Of a stretch of 64,000 bases of DNA, positions 1 to 11,728 are shown in pieces. The position numbers and the translations under genes were made by a program. The stretch is from contig OU744450.1 of assembly GCA_916610825.1 (NCBI GenBank), positions 3,870,578 through 3,934,577 on the forward strand, read 5' to 3'. Positions within the stretch are counted from its first letter, which is position 1. The number at the start of each line of letters is the position of its first letter. The notes beneath the pieces were generated by a model that saw nothing but the letters and a program-made list of their open reading frames with translations, was not told where the DNA came from and did no database searches. The DNA is from Haliclystus octoradiatus (Eukaryota > Cnidaria > Staurozoa > Stauromedusae > Haliclystidae).

Positions 1-2880
1 GATATCGAAATTATAGTTGCTGCCAATAAATCCTATGTATTTATATCCATTTACACCCCCCCCCCACATTCCGAGTTTTATTGGACACCTGTAAAAATGA
101 AACAGTTTTCATTGGAGGAGATTTCAATGTTAACATGCTACATGAGTCCAGCAAGCTAGATGATCTTTTATGTTGTTTCATGCAATTTCAATTTTTTCCA
201 CTCACCGCGAAACCTACACGGATCACAACAAGGTCATGTACACTTCTTGATAACATATTTACAAATTTTAAAAACAACTTAGTGACAGGAATAATTACAA
301 CTGAGATTTCTGATCATTTATGCCCGTTTGTCTATTTTCAAGTGAAGGAACATACCTGTACACCAACAACCACTACTTTTCGCAACATGTGTGATTCAAA
401 CCTAGAGCTTCTACAAAATCGTCTTGCTCAATGTAATTGGTTTCTTCCAGAGGATCCTGTAGGAGCTTTTTCTCAATTTCATAATCAATTTGAAGACTGT
501 CTCAATGAAACTTGTCCAATCATTGAAAATAAAATAAACAAAAACAAACAAAAACTAAACCCATGGATGACAAATGGCCTTTTAATTTCCAGAAAACGAA
601 AAATGAGATTGCATCATGAATGGATAGCTTCAAAAAATATAGAAACAAAAAAATATTATGATCAATACTCAAAAGTCTACTTCAAAGCTGTACGTAAATG
701 TAAGGTATTATACCGGCATCATTTTTACAAAAATTACAAAAACAACATTAAATTACTATGGCAAGCAACAAATAATCTCCTTGGTAGGAATAAGAAGAAA
801 AATAGATACCCCGATCTTTTCAATGTTGAAGGCATTGAAATCAAAAACGTACAAGACATTGCTGAGAATTTTATCCACTTTTCACCAATGTTGGACCTCA
901 ACTTGCCCAAAATTTTTCAATCAACAATAATTTCAAACAGTATCTACCTCAAAATCCAAATGTTTCTTTTAACTTCAAAATTGTTTCCCCAGTCACAGTG
1001 ACAAATGTTATCAAAAAGTTAAAAAATAAAAGTAGTTCTTCATTTGATTTGGTTTCTAATAAATGTTTGAAATATGTTTACCCAGAAATAATCGCACCTT
1101 TGACTTATCTTATCAACTTATCTCTTAAAACAGGTTTCATCCCTGACAGTTATAAAATAGCAAAGATGTTACCGATTTTTAAAGCAGGTGATAATCAAAT
1201 TCTATCAAATTATAGACCAATTTCTTTATTATCAAGTTTTTCTAAAATTTTTGAACGTATTGTATACAATCTGCTCTATAAGTATTTTGAATTAAATTTT
1301 TTAACAAAATTCCAATTCGGCTTCAGGAAGTCTTTTGATACAACACATTCTGTTCTCAATTTTTTACACAATCTTTTTGCAAATCGTTCCAAAAGACATC
1401 ATATTGCCATTTTCTTGGACCTAAAAAAGGATTTGACACTGTCAACCATGAAATTTTGTTAAATAAACTGGCTCATTATGGTATTAATAATAATGAACTT
1501 GAATTCTTCAAAAATTATCTTTTCAAAAGGCAACAAGCTGTTTCATTTGAAAATGCTATCTCTGGACTACAGACTATAACTTGTGGAGTTCCTCAAGGCA
1601 GTATACTTGGTCCTCTACTCTTTTTGATATATATCAATGATTTACCTGATAATACAAAATTCCATGTTAGCCTTTTTGCTGATGACACAACCCTACAAAT
1701 GTCTGATTCTGATTTAAACACATTTGAGAACGATGTCAATGAGGAACTCATTGTTGTCACAAAGTGGTTTTATGACAACCAGCTGAGCCTGAATGAGTCA
1801 AAAACAAATTATATGATTTTTCACAATCCTTTGAAAGCAGATCTAAATATAAAAATAAATAACAGAATTATTGAACGTTGTAGAACAAATTGTAGCAAAA
1901 AATATGTCAAATTTCTTGGTGTTTTAATAGATGATCATTTGAATTTCAAACAACACGTCGAATTTGTTTGTAAAAAAATCCGCAGACTTTGCTACACATT
2001 AATAAAATTGAAAACTTTTTAACAACCAAACACAAAGCACAAATTTACTCAGCAATAATTGAACCCCATATTGAATACTGCATTCCCATTTGGGGACATG
2101 CACCAAACTTTAAAATATTATGTAAACTTAAAAAAAAATGTGTTAGAATAATTGTAAATGCTAAGCCAATAACTCACACATCTCCAGTCCTAAAATCTAC
2201 CAATATTTTAAAATCAGAAGACCTCTTTTTAATAAAAAAATTACATAAAATAATTCTCAACAAAACCCCTGAAATAATACACTCTAATTATACATTTATC
2301 AAAAAGGATAAAAGAAAGCATAACGTTTTCCACATTCCCTTTGTCACAACCAGCTTTTCTCAGAACCTGCCTAATTATAGAATGCCATCTCTTTGGAATA
2401 GAAATAAAAAGTTCTTAGACATTGATGGTTCCTCTGCAAACTTCAGACATCGTTTAAAAAACACACTTTATTGATAGTTACAATACTATTTATGTAATTC
2501 CAGATTGTTATGTTTGCAACTTATCAACAATTCCTGAAACTCAACTATGACAACGTAATCTTTTTCTTCAGCCAGTCTAACAACAACTCACCTAATCCAA
2601 ACATGTATACTTCTTTCTTCAAATCTTTATTTTTCTTTAATTATTTTAATCTTATCATGTTATAGTTATTATTATTATTATCCTTATTTAATTGAATAAA
2701 TGATAACTGTAAATAATGAGTCCCCCAATAAACAAGCTGCACTGCTTAAGGGGTGACCTCAATCATTGTAGCTACACATATATCTATGTTAAAAGTTTCC
2801 TGTAATCTAATTTGCTTTGTTTCAATGATAGAAATATATTTCTATCTATTTCTATCTATCTATCTACTGTATGTTTACTG
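1..2880 (+). mobile_element. CR1/Jockey-like LINE, 5' end outside window, coding region decayed
   Basis: This is a non-LTR retrotransposon read on the plus strand. The first bases already encode the end of an apurinic-type endonuclease domain (FIGGDFNVN, later SDHLCPF), so the 5' end lies outside the window. Reverse transcriptase follows: NYRPISLLSSFSKIFE near 1210, GVPQGSILGPLLFLIYINDL near 1590, and the catalytic FADDTTL near 1675. Coding is spread over overlapping frames (81-1001, 998-1462, 1456-2022, 1989-2474), so there are at least three frame breaks and the copy is dead. A C-terminal FRHRLKNTLY precedes the stop. An untranslated 3' tail ends in a CTAT-type simple repeat near 2830-2870. 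It probably sits in an upstream MED15 intron, since MED15 exons in the same orientation begin at 3314. Assignment to the CR1/Jockey group is by motif style only. Confidence 0.85.
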
Positions 2881-3183
2881 TTTATTTTATTATTTAAGTT
2901 TGTAAATTATGTGCTATGTGATCTTGAGATCAGGTAGGGATGTGTGATTTATATTTAGATATAAGTCCCTTCCTGTGCTCATAGCCGTGATGTAATATAA
3001 ACTTGTAAAGTCTGCCAGCTGACTGCGGTATGACAAGTCAGCGGTGATTGTTATTATAAAAAAAAATGTTTGAAGTCTTGTCAAGTGACTCGTGTTTAGA
3101 ATTCGTTGAGGGACCAGTGATATGATTACTATTTGATTCAATTACTGTGTCGTTTATGTCTCCCTCACTCCGACCATAGTCTT

Positions 3184-3249
3184 CCCCTGCGAAAAACAAT
3201 TCAGGAGTTCATGAACAGTTCATGAACTTCTGAACTTTTTTCGCAGGGG
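3184..3249. repeat. Palindromic MITE-like hairpin, TTCATGAAC family, copy 1
   Basis: A 66-bp near-perfect palindrome with ends CCCCTGCG and CGCAGGGG and a core built of overlapping GTTCATGAAC units. It lies just upstream of the first MED15 exon in the window. Confidence 0.8.
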
Positions 3250-3313
3250 TTATAACTGCTGTTGTTACTATTGTTTGTGTATAACATACTTGTTTACACG
3301 TTTTCATTTATAG

Positions 3314-6300
3314 CAACAGCAACAAAGGTCTATGATCTCCCAGTCAGCGTCCGCTTCAGTTCCACCAAGTACAACACAAACAAGTGTTCAGCTATCAACA
3401 CATATCGCATCAGCTCCAGTTGCTCAGCCAGATTCTGTATCTAGAACTGGTCCACCACCAATTTATGATATCTTTAATACATTGAGTGGTGAACCTAATG
3501 TTGGAAATGTTGCGCGTCAAATACTTGGTAGGGCGTGGTCATCTATGGCAATACCTACTATCGGGTTAGTATCAAATTCATCAAAGTTATTGCTACATAT
3601 CTTTCATACCTTCTGTTGAACAACCAAACTACGCGTGCGAAAAAATATGTTGAGCTCATGAACATTGAGTGGCCTAATTTTCATGGACCTGAAAATTGGG
3701 CCATTTAATATCCATAATCTGTTAATGAGCTCATGAACTGTTTTTCGCAGGGGTAGACTGTTCCAAATATCCGTCGATCAATTTATACTTAGGTATGGGA
3801 TACTTATACTCATACACCGCGCTATCTTAGGAGGCAGACAAACTATTTCTTTGAATAGTCCGTCTGAGTTAAAAATGCCAGTGAAATAATCAATAATTCG
3901 TTTCAACTGTTCTCTCCGCTCTAATAATTGGCTTGTGAAATGATTGAATGGCACGCTTCCCAATTAAATTAAAGTACGTATGAGGACATACAAGTGGATA
4001 TATTGAACAGTTACTCTTTAAATTCATTTGTAATTGAATTTATCGAATAGGCTAGACAGAAATTTCAATAATGGGCCAAATTAGATTCATTGGTTATTGA
4101 TATGAATGCCGTATTTATGCCATCACTATGATTCACCATTGTACTATTGGAGACAGAAAGATCGCCTGACCTATGACCTCACCCTGCTCTACCCTCGTAA
4201 ATTCTGATGCATCTGATTCTCAATCAAATTTCTGTTTGTTTGAAATTGTCAATCATTTTCATATCCTATCCGCAGACCTCCAAAACCACCTTCGAGAAAA
4301 CGTAAACTGAATGAAAATACAAAGAATGCGTCCGTATTACCTTTGGCTTTGCAAAAAGAAGTTGCTCAGTTATGGTCAAGATTTAAAATGACGTTTGACA
4401 AAGAACAATCTTCTGATCGACACATTGTTGCTCTATCATGCAATTCAAGTAAGTATTTATTATGCAACAATTGTAACACTCAAACCTGTTATAACGTTTC
4501 CGTAACGTTTCTATACAACGGCCATCTGTCAAAGTGGTCATGCTTCAATATCGAAAATAATACTTCCTATTGAATCAACCCTGTATATAAAGCCTATTCA
4601 AAAACAGCTCAGAAGTTCAAAAACAGTTCATGAAAATTGTGCAATTTAATGTTTTTATAATTTAATGAACTGTTCATAAACACAACAAATATTTGCAGGA
4701 GAGGCCATCAGCATATACTGGTCAAATACGCATTTTACCATCAAAATTTTCTCCAATTTGAAACACTGTGGTGGATGGTTTTAAGTCTATTGTCTTATCC
4801 ATAATGTATTTCCTTTGTTAACTGTAAAGCTACTGTTTGTAATCACGTATACCTTGTAAATGTAAATCACTGTCTGTAAAGTATTAAACGTCTTCACGTC
4901 TTCCCTTTGTGGCAACAGCACCTATATTAGCAAAGCTGGTCCACCTTCATAAAGGCTCTGTTTATCAACGGTCATATTAACCTTCATTCATTCTCTCCCT
5001 GTTGGTGACCAGCTACAGTTATTATTCCAACAATCACATCAAATATCTATCTTGGAAACGTCTATATACGCGTGTGGTAATTTATTAATACGCCGACTCA
5101 TTCCACCCGCTGCACCATTGTAAACATATTATATTCTTATGTCGAAAAATGATGAAAAATAGCGGTATCAAGTATCAGAATTGCAAGATGTTGAATACCG
5201 CTACATAATATTTCGCATTCTCATCGATTCCTCAATTTTCCTTGTTACATAATTGGCATTGATTGATTCTTCACATTTTATGTAGCCTACAGTATTACAC
5301 TACAAGGAAATTGAAATCTCTTGCAGGATGAGTTCATGAACAATTCATGAACTACTCGTGAATGATAAACGACCAAATTTTCATGAACTTATTTGTGCAC
5401 TCTTTATGGGGATTCACGAACTATTCATAAAAAGTTCATGAATACATTCATGAAAACGTCTAGTTGTCTATGAAATTCATAAACTGATAATAAATAACAC
5501 CTGAACAGTTTTTATATGTTAGATAGCCTGTTTCTCGTGACCGTTGTCATGAGCTGTTCATAAACACATTATAAACAGTTCATGGGTAGTTTTAACAAGT
5601 CCATGTGTATTTTATGTTAAGATAGTCAAACTTACTTGTTTTCTCCCTCCCCTCTCATACAATTGAAAACAGGGACAATAAACAAGATAAAGTATAGAAG
5701 AGTTTATATAGAGTAGAGAATGTGGAAACCAATAGATTTGGGGGATATTTAAAGCAGGAGGGGTTATTAATTGTATGTAACTATATTTATTATGTGTCTA
5801 TTTACTCTAGGGAATATTGAACTACCTTCAGTTCCTCCTATTATTCTCCGTGTCCCCGGTACATATCCTACACAGCAAGCAAACTTTGAATTAAGGAATT
5901 ACGGTAAGATGTTTCTTTTAATTATGTTATTTGTTATCCCAGTTTTTTGTTGAACATATTCTACTGTCGCAACTTATTCAAACTTGATTCGTCACATTAC
6001 AGAGCTTGCAGTTTTTACAAAAATTAATTTGATAGGCTACAACTCAAGTGTGACGTGTGACTGATTATTCCATTTAGTGTAAATCCATCAATCTTTATAT
6101 TGAATGACTTTTCAGTAAGTATTAGTAAATATTACTACAGTGCAAGCATAATGGTCAAATCTTTTAAATGGGCTGTTTTGAATTTTTGACCTTGAATATT
6201 TTTGGTCTGAAAATGATACAGAATTGTCTGCTGTACAGTTCTAATACAATTATAATACAAGTCAATCCGAGCAGAAAACAATATTGAAAAGTGTACCACG

Positions 6301-9300
6301 GAACTAGTGCAAGGTCCTTTGTGTTAAAATAATGTTGGTTATCTTAAAAGGCCTTGAAAAGGTTGGATGTAAAGTTGCTTTGCATAAACCTTGACATTTT
6401 TCTGTTAATTATTGTACCTTTGCACATTTGCTTAGATTCTACCGTGTTTTGTTTTTTATTGGAGAAGAAACAGAAAAAGTTATTTCATCAGATAATATAT
6501 TTAGAAACTTTCAAAAATAGCAGAAGCGTGACGAGCTACTAAATTTGAATCTTTGAAACACTATATTGTTTTTGTTTCTTCCCCCTGCGAAAAACAGTTC
6601 ATGAGTTCATGAACAGTTCATGAACAGTTCGTGAACGTTAAATGGCGCCAAATTTCCTGAACTGTTCATAAACTGTCTGTGAGGGTTCATGAACTGTTCA
6701 TGAAAATTTGGGGCCATTTAACGTTCATGAACTGTTCATGAACTCCTGAACATTTTTTGCAAGGGTCTCTAATAAATAAGTCCTATTTTGCCGCCATATC
6801 CATAGTTTACATATCATGTTAGCATGATCATGAGCATGACATAATGTATAAATAAGACCATCAGGGTTTGATAAATTAAGGGGTTCTTGGACTGAGAGTA
6901 CCGGAAGGCTAGCCATATTCGGAAGGAAGGGGAAGAAATAGTTGTATTAAAGTTTTATAATCAGAAGAAACATATTTTGCTTTGTTTTCTTTGGAAGATG
7001 AGTAAAAAGGTGCAGTTTTTATCATATTTTATGACAATAGCCCCTAAAATGTTCAGATGTGAAAACATATACATAATATAATCACCCAAAAAATCTTGAA
7101 AGCAAATTTTAGAATCCCGGAAGGAGAAATGTTTTATCGGACCCTAAATACCATCCACATAACACTCTATATACAGCGCATACATCGCGTTATCATAATT
7201 CTAATTGTCTAAAAACATTTTCTAATTGAGTATATCAAACTTAAATTATTTCAGATGGCTCTTTGTTTTTACAAGATGTTGAAGACTCTTTAAAATCGAA
7301 ACTTATTAAAGTACCTCGATTTCAATCGTTCACTGGTGTTCTCGATGCATGGGTAAGGCATTAATGTTATCTGCTTATAGAATTTGTGCATTTATAAACG
7401 AAACTTGAAAATCATGTACAAGCCGCTACAAAAGCCTCATCTCAGATTTTTAATCGAGGTTAGGGTTTTAAAAATATAATTACTCCAAGTAAAGTGACAT
7501 AGCCATATTTCAGAATATTGAATAAGAGTTTTTCATCATGAATAATGTAATTTGCTAACAAACATGAGTATTGTAATCGTTTTTACATATTAAAATCAGA
7601 ACTCGCTATTGCCGGAAATCATAGAAACTGGAATACCGGTTTCATTTTCACCTTGCTTTTGTTGAAAAAAAAAATACAAAAAAATCGTAGGTCTGAAATT
7701 GTTCAACATTCAGAAAAAATAATATTTCTTGTTGAAGTTGTTATATTTTGTTAAGAAAGGTTTGTGATGCAGACGAGATGATCCAGTTGTAAGTTTGTGA
7801 TTTTAGCAAATTTGTGATCTTGCAATTGTGAGCAATGATGGACAGTATTCATCTCCTGTGAACCAAGAAACAAACCCTCTAAAGTATTACCCCAGTTCAG
7901 TAGTTCATGAACAGTTCATGAAAATTGAGACCATTTATCGTTCATGAACTGTTGAACTGTTTTTCACAGGGTTAATGTCTTTATATAAATGATTCTAAAA
8001 AAGCAATAGAATAGTACTTATGTTGTATGTACTGTTTTCATAGTGCTCAATGACATTTGTAAATGCAGAGCTATATATAATTAAATTAATTGGAAAAACA
8101 CAAAAAATCAAACATTCAGTTTTGCTACTTCAAGTTTCACGCCTAAGCGATCATCAGGCAATTCTAAAAAAGTATATATTAAATATAGCTTTTGTATGAA
8201 TCTAAGGCCCTGTTTACAAGGAGGATGATCCTTCTAGAAGGATCATCCTCCTAGCCGAATCATCCGGCTCTATTGTTATTATGCGTTGTGTTTACAAGGG
8301 TGAACCGACATGAAAACTGCTTTCGGGTAGAAGAATCATCCTTCTGTCGAGGGCGGATGATCCTCCTGCCCGAAAGATGTTTTCATATCGTGTGGCCCTT
8401 GTAAACACTTCCAGGAGGATGATCCTGGCTGCCGGTACAACTTTTTGTCGGACCCAAGCCTTTAATGTCCATATTAGGATAAATCGAAACAGGAAATGAC
8501 GTAAAATTGAATTTAAATTCAGACAATACGCGTGCGTGAAAAGCTGTTTCGCCCCCCGACATAAGGCGCCTTCGTTTGTAAACACAAATAATTTTCACTG
8601 TCGCTTAGAAGGAACATCCTTCTAGAAGGATGATCCTCCTCCTTGTAAACAGGGCCTAATATCCAATCATAGTGTTATCAGCCAAATAGAACAAAAAGCT
8701 GAGAAATCTGATAAAAATCCATTATCCAAAAATTATCCTCCACTCATTCATGGAGCTTAACAGAGGCAAATCTACAATCTGTGTAGTAGTTTGACAATCA
8801 AATTGTTATTGGAAAAATGGAAATGGTCTTGAATTATCCACTATAATGATATTCTGAACCAATTAGAGTCAACAAATATTTTAAAAGGTGCACTGGAACT
8901 AACCTGCTCGCAGACTCACTGTCAAAATGTAACTTTGGTAAGCAGTAGACGGTAAACAGTAAACGGTTTGGTCTACTGTTTACTAAGTTTACATTTTGAC
9001 AGTGAGTCTGCAAGCAGGCTACACTGGAACTAGTTCCAGACCTTTATCGTTAAAAACTATGGACTAATTTCAGGCACATTTCAAAATACTTTTTGACCGA
9101 CTAATTAGTTCACAGTATAATGGTGAATTAATTCTAATTTATATCCAATAACAATTTGATAGCCAAAGTGTTCATATTATTGGTTAATATTTTCCATGGA
9201 ATTATACTACTACACAGATTGTAGATTTGCGGCTACAAAGGTAATTAGCGCCCTCGCTGGGTAGAAATTGACTGTTAGGGAAATTGTTGGTACTTTTTGC

Positions 9301-9479
9301 AAACGTTTTCTGTAATAACCACCTGGTCGGGAAAGTTAGCCCTCTTTTCGAAGAAATCCTGATGTTACTCAACTTACCCCTGTTTTTTTCTTGTTATTGC
9401 AACCAAAAAGAAATTAAGGACAACTTTATTTATCTATTTTATACAGGAAAACAGCATCAAAGAAGTATCAACAAGATAG
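3314..9479 (+). CDS. MED15: Mediator complex subunit 15, C-terminal exons (gene continues upstream of window)
   Basis: Five exons join in phase: 3314-3564, 4276-4448, 5811-5903, 7255-7352 and 9447-9479. Acceptors are AG and donors are GT (GTTAGT, GTAAGT, GTAAGA, GTAAGG); junction phases are 2, 1, 1 and 0. The first exon starts with a short glutamine run and is Ser/Thr/Pro-rich, like the MED15 linker. Exon two gives LALQKEVAQLWSRFKM and exon three IELPSVPPIILRVPGTYP. Exon four gives SLFLQDVEDSLKSKLIKVP...LDAW, and the last exon encodes ten residues, ENSIKEVSTR, then TAG. This order matches the conserved MED15 C-terminal domain, whose human counterpart has LPSVPPLELSVPADYP and ends WAQSVHQACLSAA. 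MED15 is a Mediator tail subunit that receives signals from transcription activators in the nucleus. The N-terminal KIX domain is not in the window. The short last exon rests on frame, phase and family length. Confidence 0.85.
3634..3753. repeat. TTCATGAAC-family palindrome, copy 2
   Basis: The ends are GTGCGAAAAA and TTTTTCGCAGGGG. Inner arms contain GAGCTCATGAAC, and the TTTTCATGGACCTGAAAA centre is itself palindromic. It lies in the MED15 intron after the exon ending at 3564. Confidence 0.7.
4599..4702. repeat. TTCATGAAC-family palindrome, copy 3 (degenerate)
   Basis: AAAAACAGCTC...AGTTCATGAAAATTG on the left pairs with TTTAATGAACTGTTCAT and TTTGCAGGAG on the right. More diverged than copies 1 and 5. 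Confidence 0.55.
5322..5605. repeat. TTCATGAAC-family cluster, copy 4 (long, degenerate)
   Basis: Starts near CTTGCAGGATGAGTTCATGA and contains repeated TTCATGAAC/GTTCATGAA units, including AACAATTCATGAACTACTCG and AAAAAGTTCATGAATACATT. It looks like several partial copies or an expanded copy and ends near CAGTTCATGGG. No coding potential. Confidence 0.5.
6581..6765. repeat. TTCATGAAC-family palindrome, copy 5 (longest clear copy)
   Basis: A 185-bp palindrome. The left end is CCCCCTGCGAAAAACAGTTC and the right end TTTTTTGCAAGGG. The inner arms are AACGTTAAATGGCGCC and GGGGCCATTTAACGTT. It is a candidate master-like copy for the family. Confidence 0.8.
7890..7971. repeat. TTCATGAAC-family palindrome, copy 6
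   Basis: A short hairpin running from CCCAGTTCAGTAGTTCATGA to TTGAACTGTTTTTCACAGGG, with ACCATTTATCG at its centre. It lies in the last MED15 intron. Confidence 0.7.
8028..8165 (-). ncRNA. Dispersed repeat with hammerhead-ribozyme-like core, copy 1
   Basis: On the minus strand, 8161 to 8122 reads TTGC, CTGATGA, TCGCTTAGGCGT, GAAA, CT-TGA-AG, TA, GCAA. This fits a hammerhead fold. CUGAUGA and GAAA form the core, stem II pairs CGC with GCG, and stem III pairs ACU with AGU around a UGA triloop. GUA is the expected cleavage site, and stem I pairs UUGC with GCAA. The rest of the unit (AGCTCTGCATTTA, then a CATTGAGCACTATG-like end) recurs near 57040-57165. Hammerheads of this minimal type are known from Penelope-like retroelements, but no such protein is seen here. 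Activity is inferred, not shown. Confidence 0.55.
8206..8656. mobile_element. PIF/Harbinger-type MITE, 451 bp
   Basis: The terminal inverted repeats begin GGCCCTGTTTACAAGGAGGA and end with the reverse complement. A TAA target duplication lies at 8203-8205 and 8657-8659. The 3-bp TWA duplication plus GGCC ends is typical of PIF/Harbinger. The left subterminal segment also forms a local palindrome (GGATGATCCTTCTAGAAGGA). There is no coding capacity. It lies in the last MED15 intron. Confidence 0.8.
8766..9230. repeat. Inverted-repeat element with a second palindrome nested inside
   Basis: The left end GCAAATCTACAATCTGTGTA and its reverse complement at 9206-9230 bracket about 465 bp. Inner sequences TCAAATTGTTATTGG and CCAATAACAATTTGA also pair. 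A 120-bp hairpin is inserted at its centre. Confidence 0.6.
8902..9021. repeat. 120-bp hairpin, CCTGCTCGCAGACTCA family
   Basis: The arms CCTGCTCGCAGACTCACTGT and the matching reverse complement continue through AAAATGTAA. The hairpin is flanked by an 11-bp direct repeat, CACTGGAACTA (8891-8901 and 9022-9032), probably a target duplication. Similar ends occur at 40784-40891. Confidence 0.65.
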
Positions 9480-10880
9480 GCCTGGTAGCCAACAACTTGT
9501 AACAAAACCCAATTACTTCATTTGATCATTTTACTCGTGGTCAGAGACTAAATTAATGACAAATCAATTTCACTAAAGAAATAATTTCTGCTGTGGTAAA
9601 CTTTCAAAACTTTTATATATCCAAATGAGATCTATCAATTCTCTATTATTATTATAATTCTTATTATTATTTTTCTGTATAGATAATTTATTTGGTGAAT
9701 TAATCAAATGGATATATGTTTGTTATTGATATTGGATAACTCATTTATACGCAAAACATAACATCTAACACCATCGATATTCTTCAGTAATTCACAAGTA
9801 AAACAGAAACCCAATCGGAAAATTAAAAAACGAGTAAATTTCGAATTGTGAATTTTTGAGGAAATTCAAAACGTTTTTTCAAAAATGGAATGCATATATC
9901 TGCACAGAAAAAAATTATTTTAGCATGAATAGTTTGCTTCTTCAAGCCCCGAAAATTCCTTGCTTCCAGCCATATTTTGTCAAACTTCTTCTTTTCGTGC
10001 CACATTTAGTTTTCACGTCAAAATCGCTGGATCAGGCGATCAGGGAAATATACGAGTCATGCGAGCCACTTCGACGCATATTTTTCTTTATCGAGGCTTA
10101 CTTCATGCAAGCGAGGCTCCTTAACACTGTATCAGATTTTGATAGAATCAACAAAAATTTGTAAATACAAAAATAACTAATATTAAAATATTACTATTTG
10201 GTTTACGGTAGATTCTTACCTTGATAGCGTACAGTTTTTTAATGTTGAATGACGTGTGTGAAGGATCCACACTATCTCACGTAATACGTAGCTTAAAATT
10301 GCTTTATTTAAAAGTCAAAATTCGCGGAAAATATTGCTGATGGATGAATGATGAAATTTTGTTGCTCAAAACAAGAATTTCTGTTGCATAAAAAAAGCTA
10401 AATATTTTTTCAAGAATGAAAATGTTTCCTGTGTGTAGAATTATCATCATCACATTTTTGGCCGTCTTTTAGATGGCTTTTACAACTTCGGGTTCATTCA
10501 TATTTAATTAAATGTCTTCAATCATACAGAGCTACAATATTTGCACAAAAAGGTAGAGTTTGTTCATGATTAATTTTTACATTTCAAATTTGTTTGATAC
10601 AATTTAAGCCCTCGCCAATGAAGCCAGCATTTTCACAACATCGAAGGGAACAATAGAATGTTTGATCATCTACAAAGTACCAGCCAACAAAATCCAACAC
10701 CGAAAGTTTGCTGTTGTGGACTAATGCTGGCTGGGGTGACTAAATGAAGCCAACATTTTGCGGCCATCATTTAATGAAAATTTCACAACATCGAAGAGAA
10801 CAGCATAATTTTTGATACCAGTGTCATCTTATTAGCGCAGAAAAAGATGTTGGAAAGTCTCCTAAAGTTTATTAATTGTA

Positions 10881-11216
10881 CAGTGAAACCTGTTTATAAC
10901 AACCAGCATGAGCTGGGTTCGACAAAAGTAGGAATCCTAGACTCAGGAAGGTTAAAGCAAGTTCAGAAGAAAATTAATGTTTTTATGGTTTATTGGTCAA
11001 ACTTCAACAACAACAAAATCAAAAGATAATCCTGAACTGCCTCTAGGATTTCAGAAGGCTAAACCCTTTGTTGGACCCTGAACATGAGATAGACAAATTG
11101 GATATAGTCGATCATGGGTTGATTAAATAGAAAATACCTACTTTAGTTATTGCCAGAGTGACCACTATCGACAGGTGGCTCCTGTAGAGAAGTAGCCGTT
11201 ATAACAGGGTTGAATG
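10881..11216. mobile_element. Mariner/pogo-like MITE (CAGTGAAACCTG family) with a hAT-like MITE nested inside
   Basis: CAGTGAAACCTGTTTATAAC on the left and GTTATAACAGGGTTGAATG on the right are flanked by TA (10879-10880, 11217-11218). Inside, GGGTTCGACAAAAG and TTGTTGGACCCTG bound a nested copy of the GGGTCCGACAAAAG family also seen at 42259 and 47972. Confidence 0.65.
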
Positions 11217-11525
11217 TACATACATCATGCCAGGCGGACCAACCGCATCAGTTTAATACAAGAAAGACCGATATATGAAACGTGGGAGTTTGTATTGTCA
11301 GCTACCTCACGAATGTTATTTATTCAGAAGTTAATAATTTCCTTCAATGGTTTCACTTTATTACTTTTTAATCCTTAATTGCATTCCTTAATTTCCATTT
11401 TTATAAACAAAATCATTTGAAGAAGTGGATCTACCAATATCAATGAACAACTGTCAATATAATAGTAGGCTTCGATTGACGAGGGCTTGTCGCTTCCCGC
11501 TTTTAGTAAATTGACGACATTGTTG

Positions 11526-11728
11526 AGTCCCGGGGGTAACATACTTTGGGTATACGGGGACGTTCAAATATTAAAGGGTACCTTTTTCAAAATCCTTAAA
11601 ATATTTTTTGGGGTATGCTTAATGATAATTTTTTTTTGAGGTATCCTTTTGACGCCTTTGCAAGTTTTTCATGGTTCAAAACAAATTTTGCCTATGCAAT
11701 TCTTTTTTCATTTGTTTTGGCTGACTGT
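11526..11728 (+). repeat. CCCGGGGGGTAAC MITE, family B, partial copy
   Basis: Starts CCCGGGGGTAACATACTTTG, then GGGTATACGGGGACGTTCAA. It stops at the start of the next, oppositely oriented copy. Same interior as 43960-44296. Confidence 0.7.

Noticed and set aside
8292-8598. Overlapping minus-strand frames of 97 and 71 codons
   Set aside because: They lie wholly within the PIF/Harbinger-type MITE and match no protein family.
9856-10164. 102-codon open frame starting MRKFKTFFQKW
   Set aside because: No recognised domain, no splice partners, and an AT-rich context where chance frames of this size occur.
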